From the NCBI RefSeq assembly GCF_015500095.1, contig NZ_CP062983.1:2356001-2420000 (forward strand): a stretch of DNA of 64,000 nt. Reading direction: 5' to 3'. Below, in pieces: positions 1 to 8,034 of this stretch; position 1 is the first letter of the stretch, and the number at the start of each line of letters is the position of its first letter. The position numbers were made by a program, and so were the translations under genes. The stretch is from Phototrophicus methaneseepsis (GTDB lineage: Bacteria; Chloroflexota; Anaerolineae; Aggregatilineales; Phototrophicaceae). The notes under the pieces are model-generated. The model was not told where the DNA came from, did no database searches, and worked only from the letters and a program-made list of their open reading frames with translations.

Positions 1-1
1 T

Positions 2-205
2 ATTACACGCTATGTTTCTTTGGGTGTGCTGGCTGCTTTTGCGCTCTCGATCGTCTGGGTTTATGCTCTGGCAACACAGGATCAACTCCCCGTAGAATAT
101 GCCCCTTATGCGATTATCCTGGCTATGCTGCTTATCTTGCGCTTCCGCGAGAATATTCAGCGACTTGCTCGTGGGCAGGAACGTCGTCTGGGCGAGCGCG
201 TCTAA
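2..205 (+). CDS. plsY: Glycerol-3-phosphate acyltransferase PlsY, C-terminal part (5' end outside window)
   Basis: The reading frame is open from the first bases to the stop at 203-205, giving 67 residues. It reads ITRYVSLG near the start, then two hydrophobic stretches, then LRFRENIQRLARGQERRLGERV at the end. The closing H/F-R-x-N-I-x-R-L-x-x-G-x-E-x-x-x-G pattern is typical of the cytoplasmic tail of PlsY, the membrane enzyme that transfers acyl groups from acyl phosphate to glycerol-3-phosphate in phospholipid synthesis. The N-terminal two thirds lie outside the window. A rho-independent terminator follows at 240-267. The family call rests on the C-terminal motif and two membrane segments only. 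Confidence 0.8.
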   Translation: MTRYVSLGVLAAFALSIVWVYALATQDQLPVEYAPYAIILAMLLILRFRENIQRLARGQERRLGERV

Positions 206-239
206 AAAACGCGGCTATCTTCATAACAAATTGATTTTT

Positions 240-267
240 AAAGAGGCGAATAATCTCGCCTCTTTTT
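240..267 (+). terminator. Rho-independent terminator after plsY
   Basis: A 10-bp perfect stem (aaagaggcga at 240-249 with tcgcctcttt at 256-265) closes a 6-nt loop and runs into a T tract. It sits 35 bp after the plsY stop. Confidence 0.8.
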
Positions 268-346
268 GCGTCTCTGTTACGTTTTTAGAATCTGCTGGTG
301 CAGGCTGTATAAATTGCATGAATTCATTTCTCAAGCAATTGCCCGC

Positions 347-375
347 TTGACAACATCTGCCCCTTACGTGACAAT
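347..375 (+). promoter_or_regulatory. Sigma-70-type promoter of the LacI regulator gene
   Basis: A perfect -35 box TTGACA (347-352) is followed after 17 bp by GACAAT (370-375, 4 of 6 matches to TATAAT). The predicted transcription start falls inside the palindromic operator at 382-395, the usual layout for an autorepressed gene. Confidence 0.55.
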
Positions 376-381
376 ATGAGA

Positions 382-395
382 TGAGAGCGCTCTCA
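382..395. promoter_or_regulatory. LacI-family operator, perfect 14-bp palindrome tgagagcgctctca
   Basis: The 14-bp sequence is fully palindromic with a central CG, as LacI-family proteins require. It resembles the TGGGAGCGCTCCCA operator known for CebR-type cello-oligosaccharide regulators of actinobacteria. It begins 6 bp downstream of the -10 box and 81 bp before the regulator's start codon, so the neighbouring regulator is its most likely ligand. Confidence 0.7.
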
Positions 396-475
396 AAGAT
401 CACGATGATGACGCTCAATGAAATAGTATTCCCTTTATGAATTAAAAAATCGGTCAAATATAGCGACCAAATCTT

Positions 476-1522
476 ATGAAAAAACGTTTAACGCTAGAAG
501 AAATCGGTAAGTTAGCTGGTGTATCACGGGCGACAGTATCACGCGTGATCAATAACCATCCTAATATCCGCCAGGAAGTCCGTGAACGAGTTGAACACAT
601 CATCGCTGAGACGGGTTATCAACCCAATGCTGCGGCTCGTTCCCTGGCCTCTAACCGATCTGATATCATCGGGCTGTTTATCCCCTTTGTAGTGGATGCA
701 CTTTTTAATAGCCCCTACTTCGCCCTGTTGATACAGGGCATTGCCCAGGCCTGTAACAGTTACAATCTGACGCTCTCCTTGTTCTTGCTTGAGAATGATC
801 ACGATGAGCGGGCTTTGCAGCGCCTCGCTGGTAATACGCTGATTGACGCCATGATCGTCTATACTGATTCGACCCAACCGGATAATGTCTCGTATCGGCT
901 GATTGAATCTCTCAAGCGGCGGCATGTTCCTTTTGTACAGGTTTGCACGCCGCTAACCGATATGACAGGTATCCCCTATGTGGATATTGACCATGAAGCA
1001 GGTGCCTATCAGGCGACGCGCCATCTCATACAGGAAGGCTACCAGCGCATCGGGCAGATTCGTACCAGCGGCAATATCACCAGCGCATTACGAGATGTTG
1101 GTTATCGACGTGCTATGAAAGAGGCGGGCTTATCTATTGATGAATCGCTGACGGTCTACGGTAACTATTCTGAGAAGAGCGGTTACCTGGCGATGCAGCA
1201 GTTCATCGCCATGAATGGCAGCATGCCGGATGCTGTCTTTTCCCATGCGGATACGATGGCTTTTGGTGCCCTGCGTGCCTTACGAGAACGCTCGCTTTCT
1301 GTGCCACAGGATTTAGCCATGGTTGGCTTTGATGATTTGCCCGGTTCTGCTGCCAGCGACCCACCCTTGAGCACTGTCCGTCAGCCCATTAAACAGCTTG
1401 GGCAAGCCGCTGTGGATTTACTCCAGGAAGTGATTGCTGCTGAAGACCTCGTTGTTCGTAAGACGGTTGTCCCTGTTGAGCTGGTTGTCAGGGCATCTTC
1501 TAAAGGGCTTCCTACCGCATGA
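476..1522 (+). CDS. LacI/GalR-family transcriptional regulator, probably of beta-glucoside genes
   Basis: 348 residues, the usual family length. The N-terminus holds the helix-turn-helix (LTLEEIGKLAGVSRATVSRV, about residues 4-24) and the hinge helix (GYQPNAAARSLASNRS, about 46-62). The rest is a periplasmic-binding-protein-like sugar domain ending with the conserved stretch around GFDDLPGSAASDPPLSTVRQP. It lies directly upstream of two GH3 genes and behind a promoter and palindromic operator at 347-395, so it probably represses itself and the glycosidase genes, released by a cello-oligosaccharide or related sugar. The effector is inferred from context. No strong Shine-Dalgarno sequence is visible before the ATG. 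Confidence 0.88.
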   Translation: MKKRLTLEEIGKLAGVSRATVSRVINNHPNIRQEVRERVEHIIAETGYQPNAAARSLASNRSDIIGLFIPFVVDALFNSPYFALLIQGIAQACNSYNLTLSLFLLENDHDERALQRLAGNTLIDAMIVYTDSTQPDNVSYRLIESLKRRHVPFVQVCTPLTDMTGIPYVDIDHEAGAYQATRHLIQEGYQRIGQIRTSGNITSALRDVGYRRAMKEAGLSIDESLTVYGNYSEKSGYLAMQQFIAMNGSMPDAVFSHADTMAFGALRALRERSLSVPQDLAMVGFDDLPGSAASDPPLSTVRQPIKQLGQAAVDLLQEVIAAEDLVVRKTVVPVELVVRASSKGLPTA

Positions 1523-1590
1523 ACTGAGCCGGGTCATGATGTGATCTTAACGATATGCTTTTGATGGTACACGACGAATAGCACACGACT

Positions 1591-1606
1591 TGAGAAACGT
1601 TTATCA
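1591..1606. promoter_or_regulatory. Possible second LacI-type operator before the GH3 gene
   Basis: tgagaaacgtttatca is a 16-bp palindrome with one mismatched pair and a central CG. It lies 19 bp before the GH3 start codon. It shares the outer TGAGA half-site with the operator at 382-395 but is 2 bp longer, so binding by the same regulator is uncertain. Confidence 0.4.
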
Positions 1607-1625
1607 ATAAAGGACCAATAAACAC

Positions 1626-3428
1626 ATGGAACAAAGTACAGCTTATAAAGATGCGACTCGGACGATAGAGGAGCGCATTGATAGCCTGCTGGCGCAGATG
1701 ACGCTGGACGAGAAAATCGGCCAGATGACGCAACCAGAGAAAAATAGCATCACCCCGGAAGACGTCACAAAATACTTCATCGGGTCTGTCCTGAGCGGTG
1801 GCGGTGGTAACCCAACGCCAAATAATGGTGAAAGCTGGGCCCAGATGGTGAAGGGCTTTCAAAAAGCGGCCCTTGAAACGCGCTTAGGCATTCCGCTGCT
1901 TTATGGTGTGGATGCCGTTCATGGGCATAACAATGTCGTCGGCGCGACGATCTTCCCGCACAATATTGGTATGGGTGCAACACGTGACGCGGATCTTGTC
2001 GAGCGGTGTGCCCAGGTGACAGCACAGGAATTACTTGCTACAGGTGTGCACTGGGATTTCGCGCCAGCGGTGAGCATCCCGCATGATTTTAGATGGGGGC
2101 GTAGCTACGAAGGTTACGCGGATAACCCGGCGGTTGTATCTGAATTAGGGGCAGCGTTCGTCAGAGGCTTGCAAGCGCCTAATGGTGGCGAAGCCCATAT
2201 TCTGCCATCCGTAAAGCATTACGTGGCCGATGGCGGCACCACCTGGGGCAGCAAGAAGAGCTACGAGTGGATTGAATTTGTGTGGGAAAGCGAAACAGAC
2301 AAGTGGAGCATTGATCAGGGTGATGCCCAGATTGATGAAGAGACGCTGCGCACAATCTTCCTGCCGCCGTATAAAGCTGCTATCGAGCAGGGGGCGCTCA
2401 ATGTGATGGCATCGTATAGCATGTGGAATGGCGTCAAGCTGCACGGCCATAAATACCTGCTGACGGATGTGCTGAAGGATGAACTCGGCTTTGAAGGCTT
2501 TATCGTCACCGATTGGATGGCGATTGATCAACTTTCAGAGAACTACTACGATGCTGTTGTTCACAGCATTAACGCCGGGATCGACATGAATATGGTGCCT
2601 TTCGACTATAAGCGCTTCATCACCGTGATGAAGGAAGCCGTTGAAAAGGGCGACATCAGCATGGCACGCGTTGACGATGCTGTCCGCCGTATCTTGCGCG
2701 CTAAGTTTTGGCAGGGCCTCTTTGAAAAACCCATCACGGACGATCATTGGTTGGATGACTTCGGCGGTGAGGCACACCGAGAAGTCGCCCGCGAAGCCGT
2801 GCGTAAATCGCTCGTGCTGCTCAAGAATGAAAATCATGCGCTCCCGCTGACGGCTGAAGCTGGCCCTGTCCTGGTCGCTGGCGAAGGTGCCGATGATATT
2901 GGCCTGGCTTGTGGTGGCTGGACTATCGAATGGATGGGGAACAAGGGGGCGATCACCCCTGGTTCTACCTTGCTTGAAGGTTTAAAAGCCCAGCTTGGCG
3001 ATGAAAACGTCAAATACAGCGCAGAAGGCGCCTTCAGCACCACTGAAAAAGCCCCTGTGGCGGTCGTTGTGGTGGGCGAAGACCCTTATGCGGAAGGTGA
3101 AGGCGATACATCAAACCTGGCGTTGCGTGCGGAACATGTCGCCCTGGTAGAACGTGTACGCGCTGTTTGTGATAAGCTGGTGCTCGTCATTTATAGTGGT
3201 CGTCCTGTTATCCTGAGTGATGTGCTGGCGGAATGCGATGCCATCGTGGCAGCGTGGCTGCCCGGTACAGAAGCCAACGCTATCGCGGATGTGCTCGTTG
3301 GCGAAGCGCCATTTGAGGGCAAGCTCGGCCATAATTGGCCCCGCAGCATGGATCAGGTGCCGCTTTCTGCCCTGAAAGCCAGCGATCAAGGCCCGCTGTA
3401 TCCGTATGGGCATGGTCTGTCTTTGTAA
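1626..3428 (+). CDS. Glycoside hydrolase family 3 beta-glucosidase, cytosolic
   Basis: 600 residues with the two-domain GH3 layout: a TIM-barrel domain to about residue 360 and an alpha/beta sandwich to the end. The nucleophile motif FIVTDW places the catalytic Asp at 296. The sandwich domain ends with the family pattern around LGHNWPRSMDQVPLSAL and PLYPYGHGLSL. There is no signal peptide, so it should act inside the cell, hydrolysing beta-linked glucosides such as cellobiose brought in by transport. It closely resembles the GH3 half of the next gene (for example DERIDSLLAQMTLDEKIGQMT against DERVDDLLGRMTLEEKIGQMT), so the two probably arose by duplication. aaagga 11 bp upstream could serve as ribosome site. 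Exact substrate is not determined by the sequence. Confidence 0.92.
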   Translation: MEQSTAYKDATRTIEERIDSLLAQMTLDEKIGQMTQPEKNSITPEDVTKYFIGSVLSGGGGNPTPNNGESWAQMVKGFQKAALETRLGIPLLYGVDAVHGHNNVVGATIFPHNIGMGATRDADLVERCAQVTAQELLATGVHWDFAPAVSIPHDFRWGRSYEGYADNPAVVSELGAAFVRGLQAPNGGEAHILPSVKHYVADGGTTWGSKKSYEWIEFVWESETDKWSIDQGDAQIDEETLRTIFLPPYKAAIEQGALNVMASYSMWNGVKLHGHKYLLTDVLKDELGFEGFIVTDWMAIDQLSENYYDAVVHSINAGIDMNMVPFDYKRFITVMKEAVEKGDISMARVDDAVRRILRAKFWQGLFEKPITDDHWLDDFGGEAHREVAREAVRKSLVLLKNENHALPLTAEAGPVLVAGEGADDIGLACGGWTIEWMGNKGAITPGSTLLEGLKAQLGDENVKYSAEGAFSTTEKAPVAVVVVGEDPYAEGEGDTSNLALRAEHVALVERVRAVCDKLVLVIYSGRPVILSDVLAECDAIVAAWLPGTEANAIADVLVGEAPFEGKLGHNWPRSMDQVPLSALKASDQGPLYPYGHGLSL

Positions 3429-3440
3429 TTCGTTTATTGA

Positions 3441-3468
3441 AGAAGGGGTCTTTGTGCCCCTTCTTTTT
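3441..3468 (+). terminator. Rho-independent terminator between the two GH3 genes
   Basis: agaagggg (3441-3448) pairs with ccccttct (3457-3464) over an 8-nt loop, followed by a T tract. It separates the cytosolic GH3 from the secreted fusion, which therefore probably has its own promoter. Confidence 0.75.
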
Positions 3469-3546
3469 AGCTTGGCATTATTTCAATTTTTGTTTCACAC
3501 GCTATGAATTCGTCCTAAAAGTACGTTTATTGCAAGAGGTTCACAC

Positions 3547-6500
3547 ATGACATCTTTTTTCAAACGTCGATTTTTGCTCGGTTTATTGTTGAGCCTGCTG
3601 GTGATTGCTGGCACACAGGCACAATCCGATCTTGAGGATGCCCCCTATAAAGACCCTTCACTGCCAATTGATGAGCGCGTTGACGATTTGCTAGGCCGCA
3701 TGACGCTGGAAGAGAAAATCGGCCAGATGACCCTGGTCGAAGTCAACAGCCTCCAGCCAGAAATTGTCCGCGATCACTTTATCGGGGCGATTCTCAGCGG
3801 TGGCGGCGGTTATCCGACCCCCAACACAGTAGAAAATTGGGCCTTACGGACGGATACGCTGCAACAGGCGGCCATGGAGACGCGGCTGCAAATCCCCATG
3901 ATGTATGGCGTTGATGCTATCCATGGGCATAACAACGTCCGGGGCGCTGTGATCTATCCACATAACATTGGCCTGGGCGCGACAGGGGATGCGGAATTGG
4001 TGCGCCTGATCGGGCAGGCTACCGCCTGTGACATGCTGGCGACAGGCATTCAGTGGGATTATGCGCCCGTGCTGGCTGTTCCGCAGGACATCCGTTGGGG
4101 CCGGACTTATGAAGCCTTCGGCCAGGATACGGAACTCGTCACAGAACTTGGCGTGGCTTATATTGAAGGCCTGCAGGGCGATGACCTCGCCAGCCCGACG
4201 ACCGTCGCGGCGACGCCCAAGCACTTTGTCGCTGATGGCGCGACGATGATTGGTACCTCGCGTACAAATGGCTATTTGCTGGACCAGGGTAACGCCAGCC
4301 TGACAGAAGAAGTGCTCCGTGAGGTGCATCTTGCGCCTTATGAAGCGGCTATCGCCCAGGGCGCGCAGATTATTATGGCTTCCTACTCAAGCTGGAACAA
4401 TAAAAAGCTGCATGGTCAGGCGTATTTGCTGACGGACGTCCTGAAAGGCGAAATGGGCTTTGAAGGCTTTATCGTCAGCGATTGGGCGGGTGTTGATCAG
4501 GTCAGCAGCGATTATTATGACGCTGTTGTGACGAGCATCAACGCGGGTATTGATATGAATATGGTACCCAGCAACTTTGGGCGTTTTATCACGGTGATGG
4601 AACAGGCTGTGGAAGATGACGACATCATCATAGAGCGCATTGACGATGCAGTGCGCCGCATCCTGCGCGTCAAGTTTATGCTGGGCTTGTTCGAGAATCC
4701 CTATACCAACCCGGATTTAGCCGCGTCGTTTGGTTCCGATGCTGCGCGTGAATTGGCGCGGGAGGCTGTGGCGCGGTCGGCTGTCTTGCTCAAAAATGAT
4801 GCTGATGTGCTCCCGCTCTCCACGGATTTAGACAGGGTATTCATTGCTGGTGATCAGGCTAACAGTGTCGGCATTCAATCCGGTGGCTGGACGTTGGAGT
4901 GGCAGGGGACAAGTGCTGATTTACCCGGTACGACGATTGCAGAAGGGATCCAGGCGGCCCTGGGGGATCGTACACAGGTTTTTGTCGACCGGGACGGTGT
5001 TTTCGAAGATGCGACAGACGAAGCGGGTCACCCATTGCGGGCGAATGTCGGGGTCGTCGTCATTGGCGAGCGCCCCTATGCGGAAGGCGTCGGCGATGTG
5101 TTGGACCTGGCATTGTCTGAAGATGATATGCAGCTCATCGCAGACGTGCGCGAACGCAGCGATAAACTCATTATCGTACTCGTGAGTGGTCGTCCACTGC
5201 TGATTAATCAGGCACTGGATTATGCTGATGCCTTTATCGCGGCATGGCTCCCCGGCTCTGAAGGCGCAGGCATCGCCGATGTGATCTTCGGTGAACGGCC
5301 CTTTAGCGGTGTGCTGCCCATGGCATGGCCTCGCGACATGGCACAGGTACCTCTCAGCGCGCTTGAATCCAGCGAGGAGCCGCCGCTGTTCCCTTATGGT
5401 TATGGCCTGACCACAGCGGGTGAACCGGCTGCTTTACCACAAATCACTTGTGGTAGCGCATCATCTCAAATACAAACAGAAAGCACAGAAGTAGAGAGTA
5501 CTGACGTAGAAAACTCTGAAACAGAGCGTACTGAAACACCGAGTGAGGAGGTCGCTATGGAGACGGAAGTGCCAGCAACAGAAACACCTGGCCCAGATTT
5601 ATCAGGCCTTGCCGTGAGCGTTAACCAGATTGGTTACTATCCAGATGCGCCTAAATTCGGCATGGTCGCCAACAGCGGCCTGGAAACGGCGACCTGGGCT
5701 TTGCTGGATGTTGAAAGTGGTGCTGTCGTGTCTGAAGGCGTGGCAGGGCCAGCGACTCATGATGCTGCGAGCGGTGATGAATTGCTCGTCGTAGATTTTA
5801 GTCCGTTTTCGACACCCGGAACGTATCAACTAAATGTGCAGGGGGCGGTTAGCGCCCCCTTTCGCATTGGGGAAGATGTCTATCGTGATCTGAGCGTGGA
5901 TGCTCTGCGTTATTTTTACCTCAGCCGCAGTGGTATTGAACTGGACCCAACCTATGCTGGCGATTATGCGCGTCAGGCTGGGCACATGACCGATGATGAT
6001 GTCATTTGCTATCAGGGGACAGATGCAGCGGGTGCTTCCTGGCCGGGTTGCGATTACGTGCTGAATGCGCGCGGCGGTTGGTACGATGCTGGCGATTATG
6101 GTAAGTATGTCGTCAATGGTGGTATTAGTGCCTGGACGCTGCTCAATCTGTACGAACGTGTGCCTTCAGCGTACCCGGATGGCAGCCTGAATATCCCTGA
6201 GAGTGGTAATGGCGTCTCCGATTTGCTGGATGAAGCGCGTTGGGAAGTCGATTTCTTGCTCTCGATGCAGGTGCCGGAAGGCCAGCCACAGGCGGGCATG
6301 GTGCATCACAAATTGCATGATCTGAGATGGGGCGACATCCCCGAAAAGCCACCCACAGAATACAATAATGATAACGATCATCAATCTTCTTACAGTGGGC
6401 GCTACGTCTATCCGCCTTCAACAACGGCGACTTATAACATGGCGGCTGTCGCTGCACAGTGCGCGCGCATCTGGCAGGGCATCGACGACGATTATGCTGA

Positions 6501-7344
6501 ACGCTGCCTGAATGCGGCTGTTCGTGCCTTCGATGCTGCTGATGAGAACCCGATTGCGTTGGCGGGGAATACACCCGGCGAAGGCGGCGGTAATTACGAT
6601 GATGTCAGGCCGCAGGATGAAAAGTATTGGGCGGCTGCGGAGCTTTTTGTTACCACGGGAGATACACATTATCTGGAAGCCATGCAAAGCACACCCTATC
6701 TCGCCCAGTTTGGCGCTCTATACAATGACGGAGCTATGACATGGGGAGATACGGCGGCATTGGGGACCCTTTCCATATTGCTGCATGCTGCTTCGCTGGA
6801 TGCATTGGATGCCGAGACGCTCACGACCATGCAGGAACAGCTTATTTCTGTAGCGGATGACTATCTGGCGCGTATCGCGAGCGAAGGGTATCGTCTGCCA
6901 ATGCGCAATTACGTCTGGGGGTCTAACAGCGTCGCATTGAATAATGCCATCATCCTGGCTTATGCATATGATCAAACGGGCGATTTGCGCTATCTGGGCG
7001 GGGTAACAGAGACGATGGATTATATCCTGGGGCGCAATACCTTCGCCTTTAGCTTTGTGACGGGCTACGGTACAGAGCGTGCCCAGCACCCGCACCATCG
7101 CTTCTGGGCCAATGAGCCAGGGCGTGGCTTCCCGGCACCACCGCCGGGCGTGGTAGTTGGTGGCCCCAATGCAGACCCTAGCGACCCGACAGCGCTTGAA
7201 AGCGCGGATCTTGAGCATGGGCCTGCGCGTCGTTATGTGGATTTGCGCGGCAGTTGGTCTACCAATGAGGTGACAATTAACTGGAATGCGCCGCTTGCAT
7301 GGGTGGCCGGCTACTTAAACGCGCTCCATACAAGCGACGCCTGA
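3547..7344 (+). CDS. Secreted GH3-GH9 fusion: beta-glucosidase joined to cellulase
   Basis: 1265 residues. Residues 1-25 form a signal peptide (two Arg, a long Leu/Val core, cleavage near TQA-QS). A complete GH3 module follows (about 35-630) with nucleophile Asp312 in IVSDW and the closing PPLFPYGYGLTT. A Thr/Glu/Ser-rich linker spans about 640-685. Then comes the Ig-like CelD_N domain (from VSVNQIGYYPDAPK, about 690-775) and a GH9 catalytic domain with D847 and D850 in WYDAGDYGKY, H1183-H1184-R1185, and catalytic acid Glu1241 within a segment that fits the GH9 signature 2 pattern exactly. One chain could therefore cut cellulose and hydrolyse the released cello-oligosaccharides outside the cell. 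No anchoring or carbohydrate-binding module is evident at the C-terminus. Both modules keep their catalytic residues, so neither looks decayed. Confidence 0.93.
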   Translation: MTSFFKRRFLLGLLLSLLVIAGTQAQSDLEDAPYKDPSLPIDERVDDLLGRMTLEEKIGQMTLVEVNSLQPEIVRDHFIGAILSGGGGYPTPNTVENWALRTDTLQQAAMETRLQIPMMYGVDAIHGHNNVRGAVIYPHNIGLGATGDAELVRLIGQATACDMLATGIQWDYAPVLAVPQDIRWGRTYEAFGQDTELVTELGVAYIEGLQGDDLASPTTVAATPKHFVADGATMIGTSRTNGYLLDQGNASLTEEVLREVHLAPYEAAIAQGAQIIMASYSSWNNKKLHGQAYLLTDVLKGEMGFEGFIVSDWAGVDQVSSDYYDAVVTSINAGIDMNMVPSNFGRFITVMEQAVEDDDIIIERIDDAVRRILRVKFMLGLFENPYTNPDLAASFGSDAARELAREAVARSAVLLKNDADVLPLSTDLDRVFIAGDQANSVGIQSGGWTLEWQGTSADLPGTTIAEGIQAALGDRTQVFVDRDGVFEDATDEAGHPLRANVGVVVIGERPYAEGVGDVLDLALSEDDMQLIADVRERSDKLIIVLVSGRPLLINQALDYADAFIAAWLPGSEGAGIADVIFGERPFSGVLPMAWPRDMAQVPLSALESSEEPPLFPYGYGLTTAGEPAALPQITCGSASSQIQTESTEVESTDVENSETERTETPSEEVAMETEVPATETPGPDLSGLAVSVNQIGYYPDAPKFGMVANSGLETATWALLDVESGAVVSEGVAGPATHDAASGDELLVVDFSPFSTPGTYQLNVQGAVSAPFRIGEDVYRDLSVDALRYFYLSRSGIELDPTYAGDYARQAGHMTDDDVICYQGTDAAGASWPGCDYVLNARGGWYDAGDYGKYVVNGGISAWTLLNLYERVPSAYPDGSLNIPESGNGVSDLLDEARWEVDFLLSMQVPEGQPQAGMVHHKLHDLRWGDIPEKPPTEYNNDNDHQSSYSGRYVYPPSTTATYNMAAVAAQCARIWQGIDDDYAERCLNAAVRAFDAADENPIALAGNTPGEGGGNYDDVRPQDEKYWAAAELFVTTGDTHYLEAMQSTPYLAQFGALYNDGAMTWGDTAALGTLSILLHAASLDALDAETLTTMQEQLISVADDYLARIASEGYRLPMRNYVWGSNSVALNNAIILAYAYDQTGDLRYLGGVTETMDYILGRNTFAFSFVTGYGTERAQHPHHRFWANEPGRGFPAPPPGVVVGGPNADPSDPTALESADLEHGPARRYVDLRGSWSTNEVTINWNAPLAWVAGYLNALHTSDA

Positions 7345-7350
7345 TGCTGA

Positions 7351-8034
7351 TTATGATGTTTCTTCGCTGAGGCCCATCGCTGCGTTGAAGGTATTGATCG
7401 TCGCGCGCGACAGCGGCACAAGGGGGTTGCCCTGGGTGCTGCTGAACAACTCAATGTTCACCTCAATGAAGGCATTCGCAACTTGGAAGATAGCGATGGA
7501 GCCATATAAGCCGGACCCAAACAGGTTTGGCTGTGGGAAGTTATCTTCCGTGCGGCCTGTATCCAGGACGCTGCGAATGCCTTTGATGAATTCATAGTGC
7601 TCCTTAGCGGCTTCTGCATCGTCGAAGAAGGCGAAGGATAGGTTCATCTGGCCGCCTGTTTGCTCGTTGTAATAAACTTTGACGCCAGAGCCACCTGCCT
7701 GTACGTTGGTTAATGGGCTGATGCCATCTTCCCCGCGAGAATAATCTCGCCGCCATTCGATGGCACCTGCGGGCAAGCGATTTGGCAAAGCTGCGATCAG
7801 GGTATCTATAGCCGCTTCAATCTCTGTATTTCCCGTCTCTGCACTGGTTTCTGCTTCCGCATCTGCATCTGGGTTTGGTGTTGGCGTCAGCGAGGGGGTC
7901 GGAATCGGCGTGTTTGTAACGGTGGGCGTTATATCCAAGTCATCAGGCGCACAAGCAGCGATTAGCAGCATGACGATCAAGAGAAATAGGCCATAACGCC
8001 TTTTGAGGTGGGTGGCATGATGAATGTGCGACAT
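7351..8034 (-). CDS. Lipoprotein of unknown function, last gene of the sugar ABC operon
   Basis: 227 residues. A lipoprotein signal peptide ends in LLIAAC (lipobox Cys about residue 28), followed by a Thr/Pro and Asp/Ala/Glu-rich spacer to about residue 70. A globular domain of about 150 residues follows that I do not recognise; its Gly-rich strands and pattern AKEHYEFIKGI suggest a small alpha/beta fold. Its ATG overlaps the stop of the ATPase gene by one base (TAATG), so the two are probably translationally coupled and the lipoprotein may assist the transporter at the outer face of the membrane. That role is inferred from position only. It ends 6 bp from the convergent GH3-GH9 gene. Confidence 0.8.
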   Translation of the reverse strand: MSHIHHATHLKRRYGLFLLIVMLLIAACAPDDLDITPTVTNTPIPTPSLTPTPNPDADAEAETSAETGNTEIEAAIDTLIAALPNRLPAGAIEWRRDYSRGEDGISPLTNVQAGGSGVKVYYNEQTGGQMNLSFAFFDDAEAAKEHYEFIKGIRSVLDTGRTEDNFPQPNLFGSGLYGSIAIFQVANAFIEVNIELFSSTQGNPLVPLSRATINTFNAAMGLSEETS

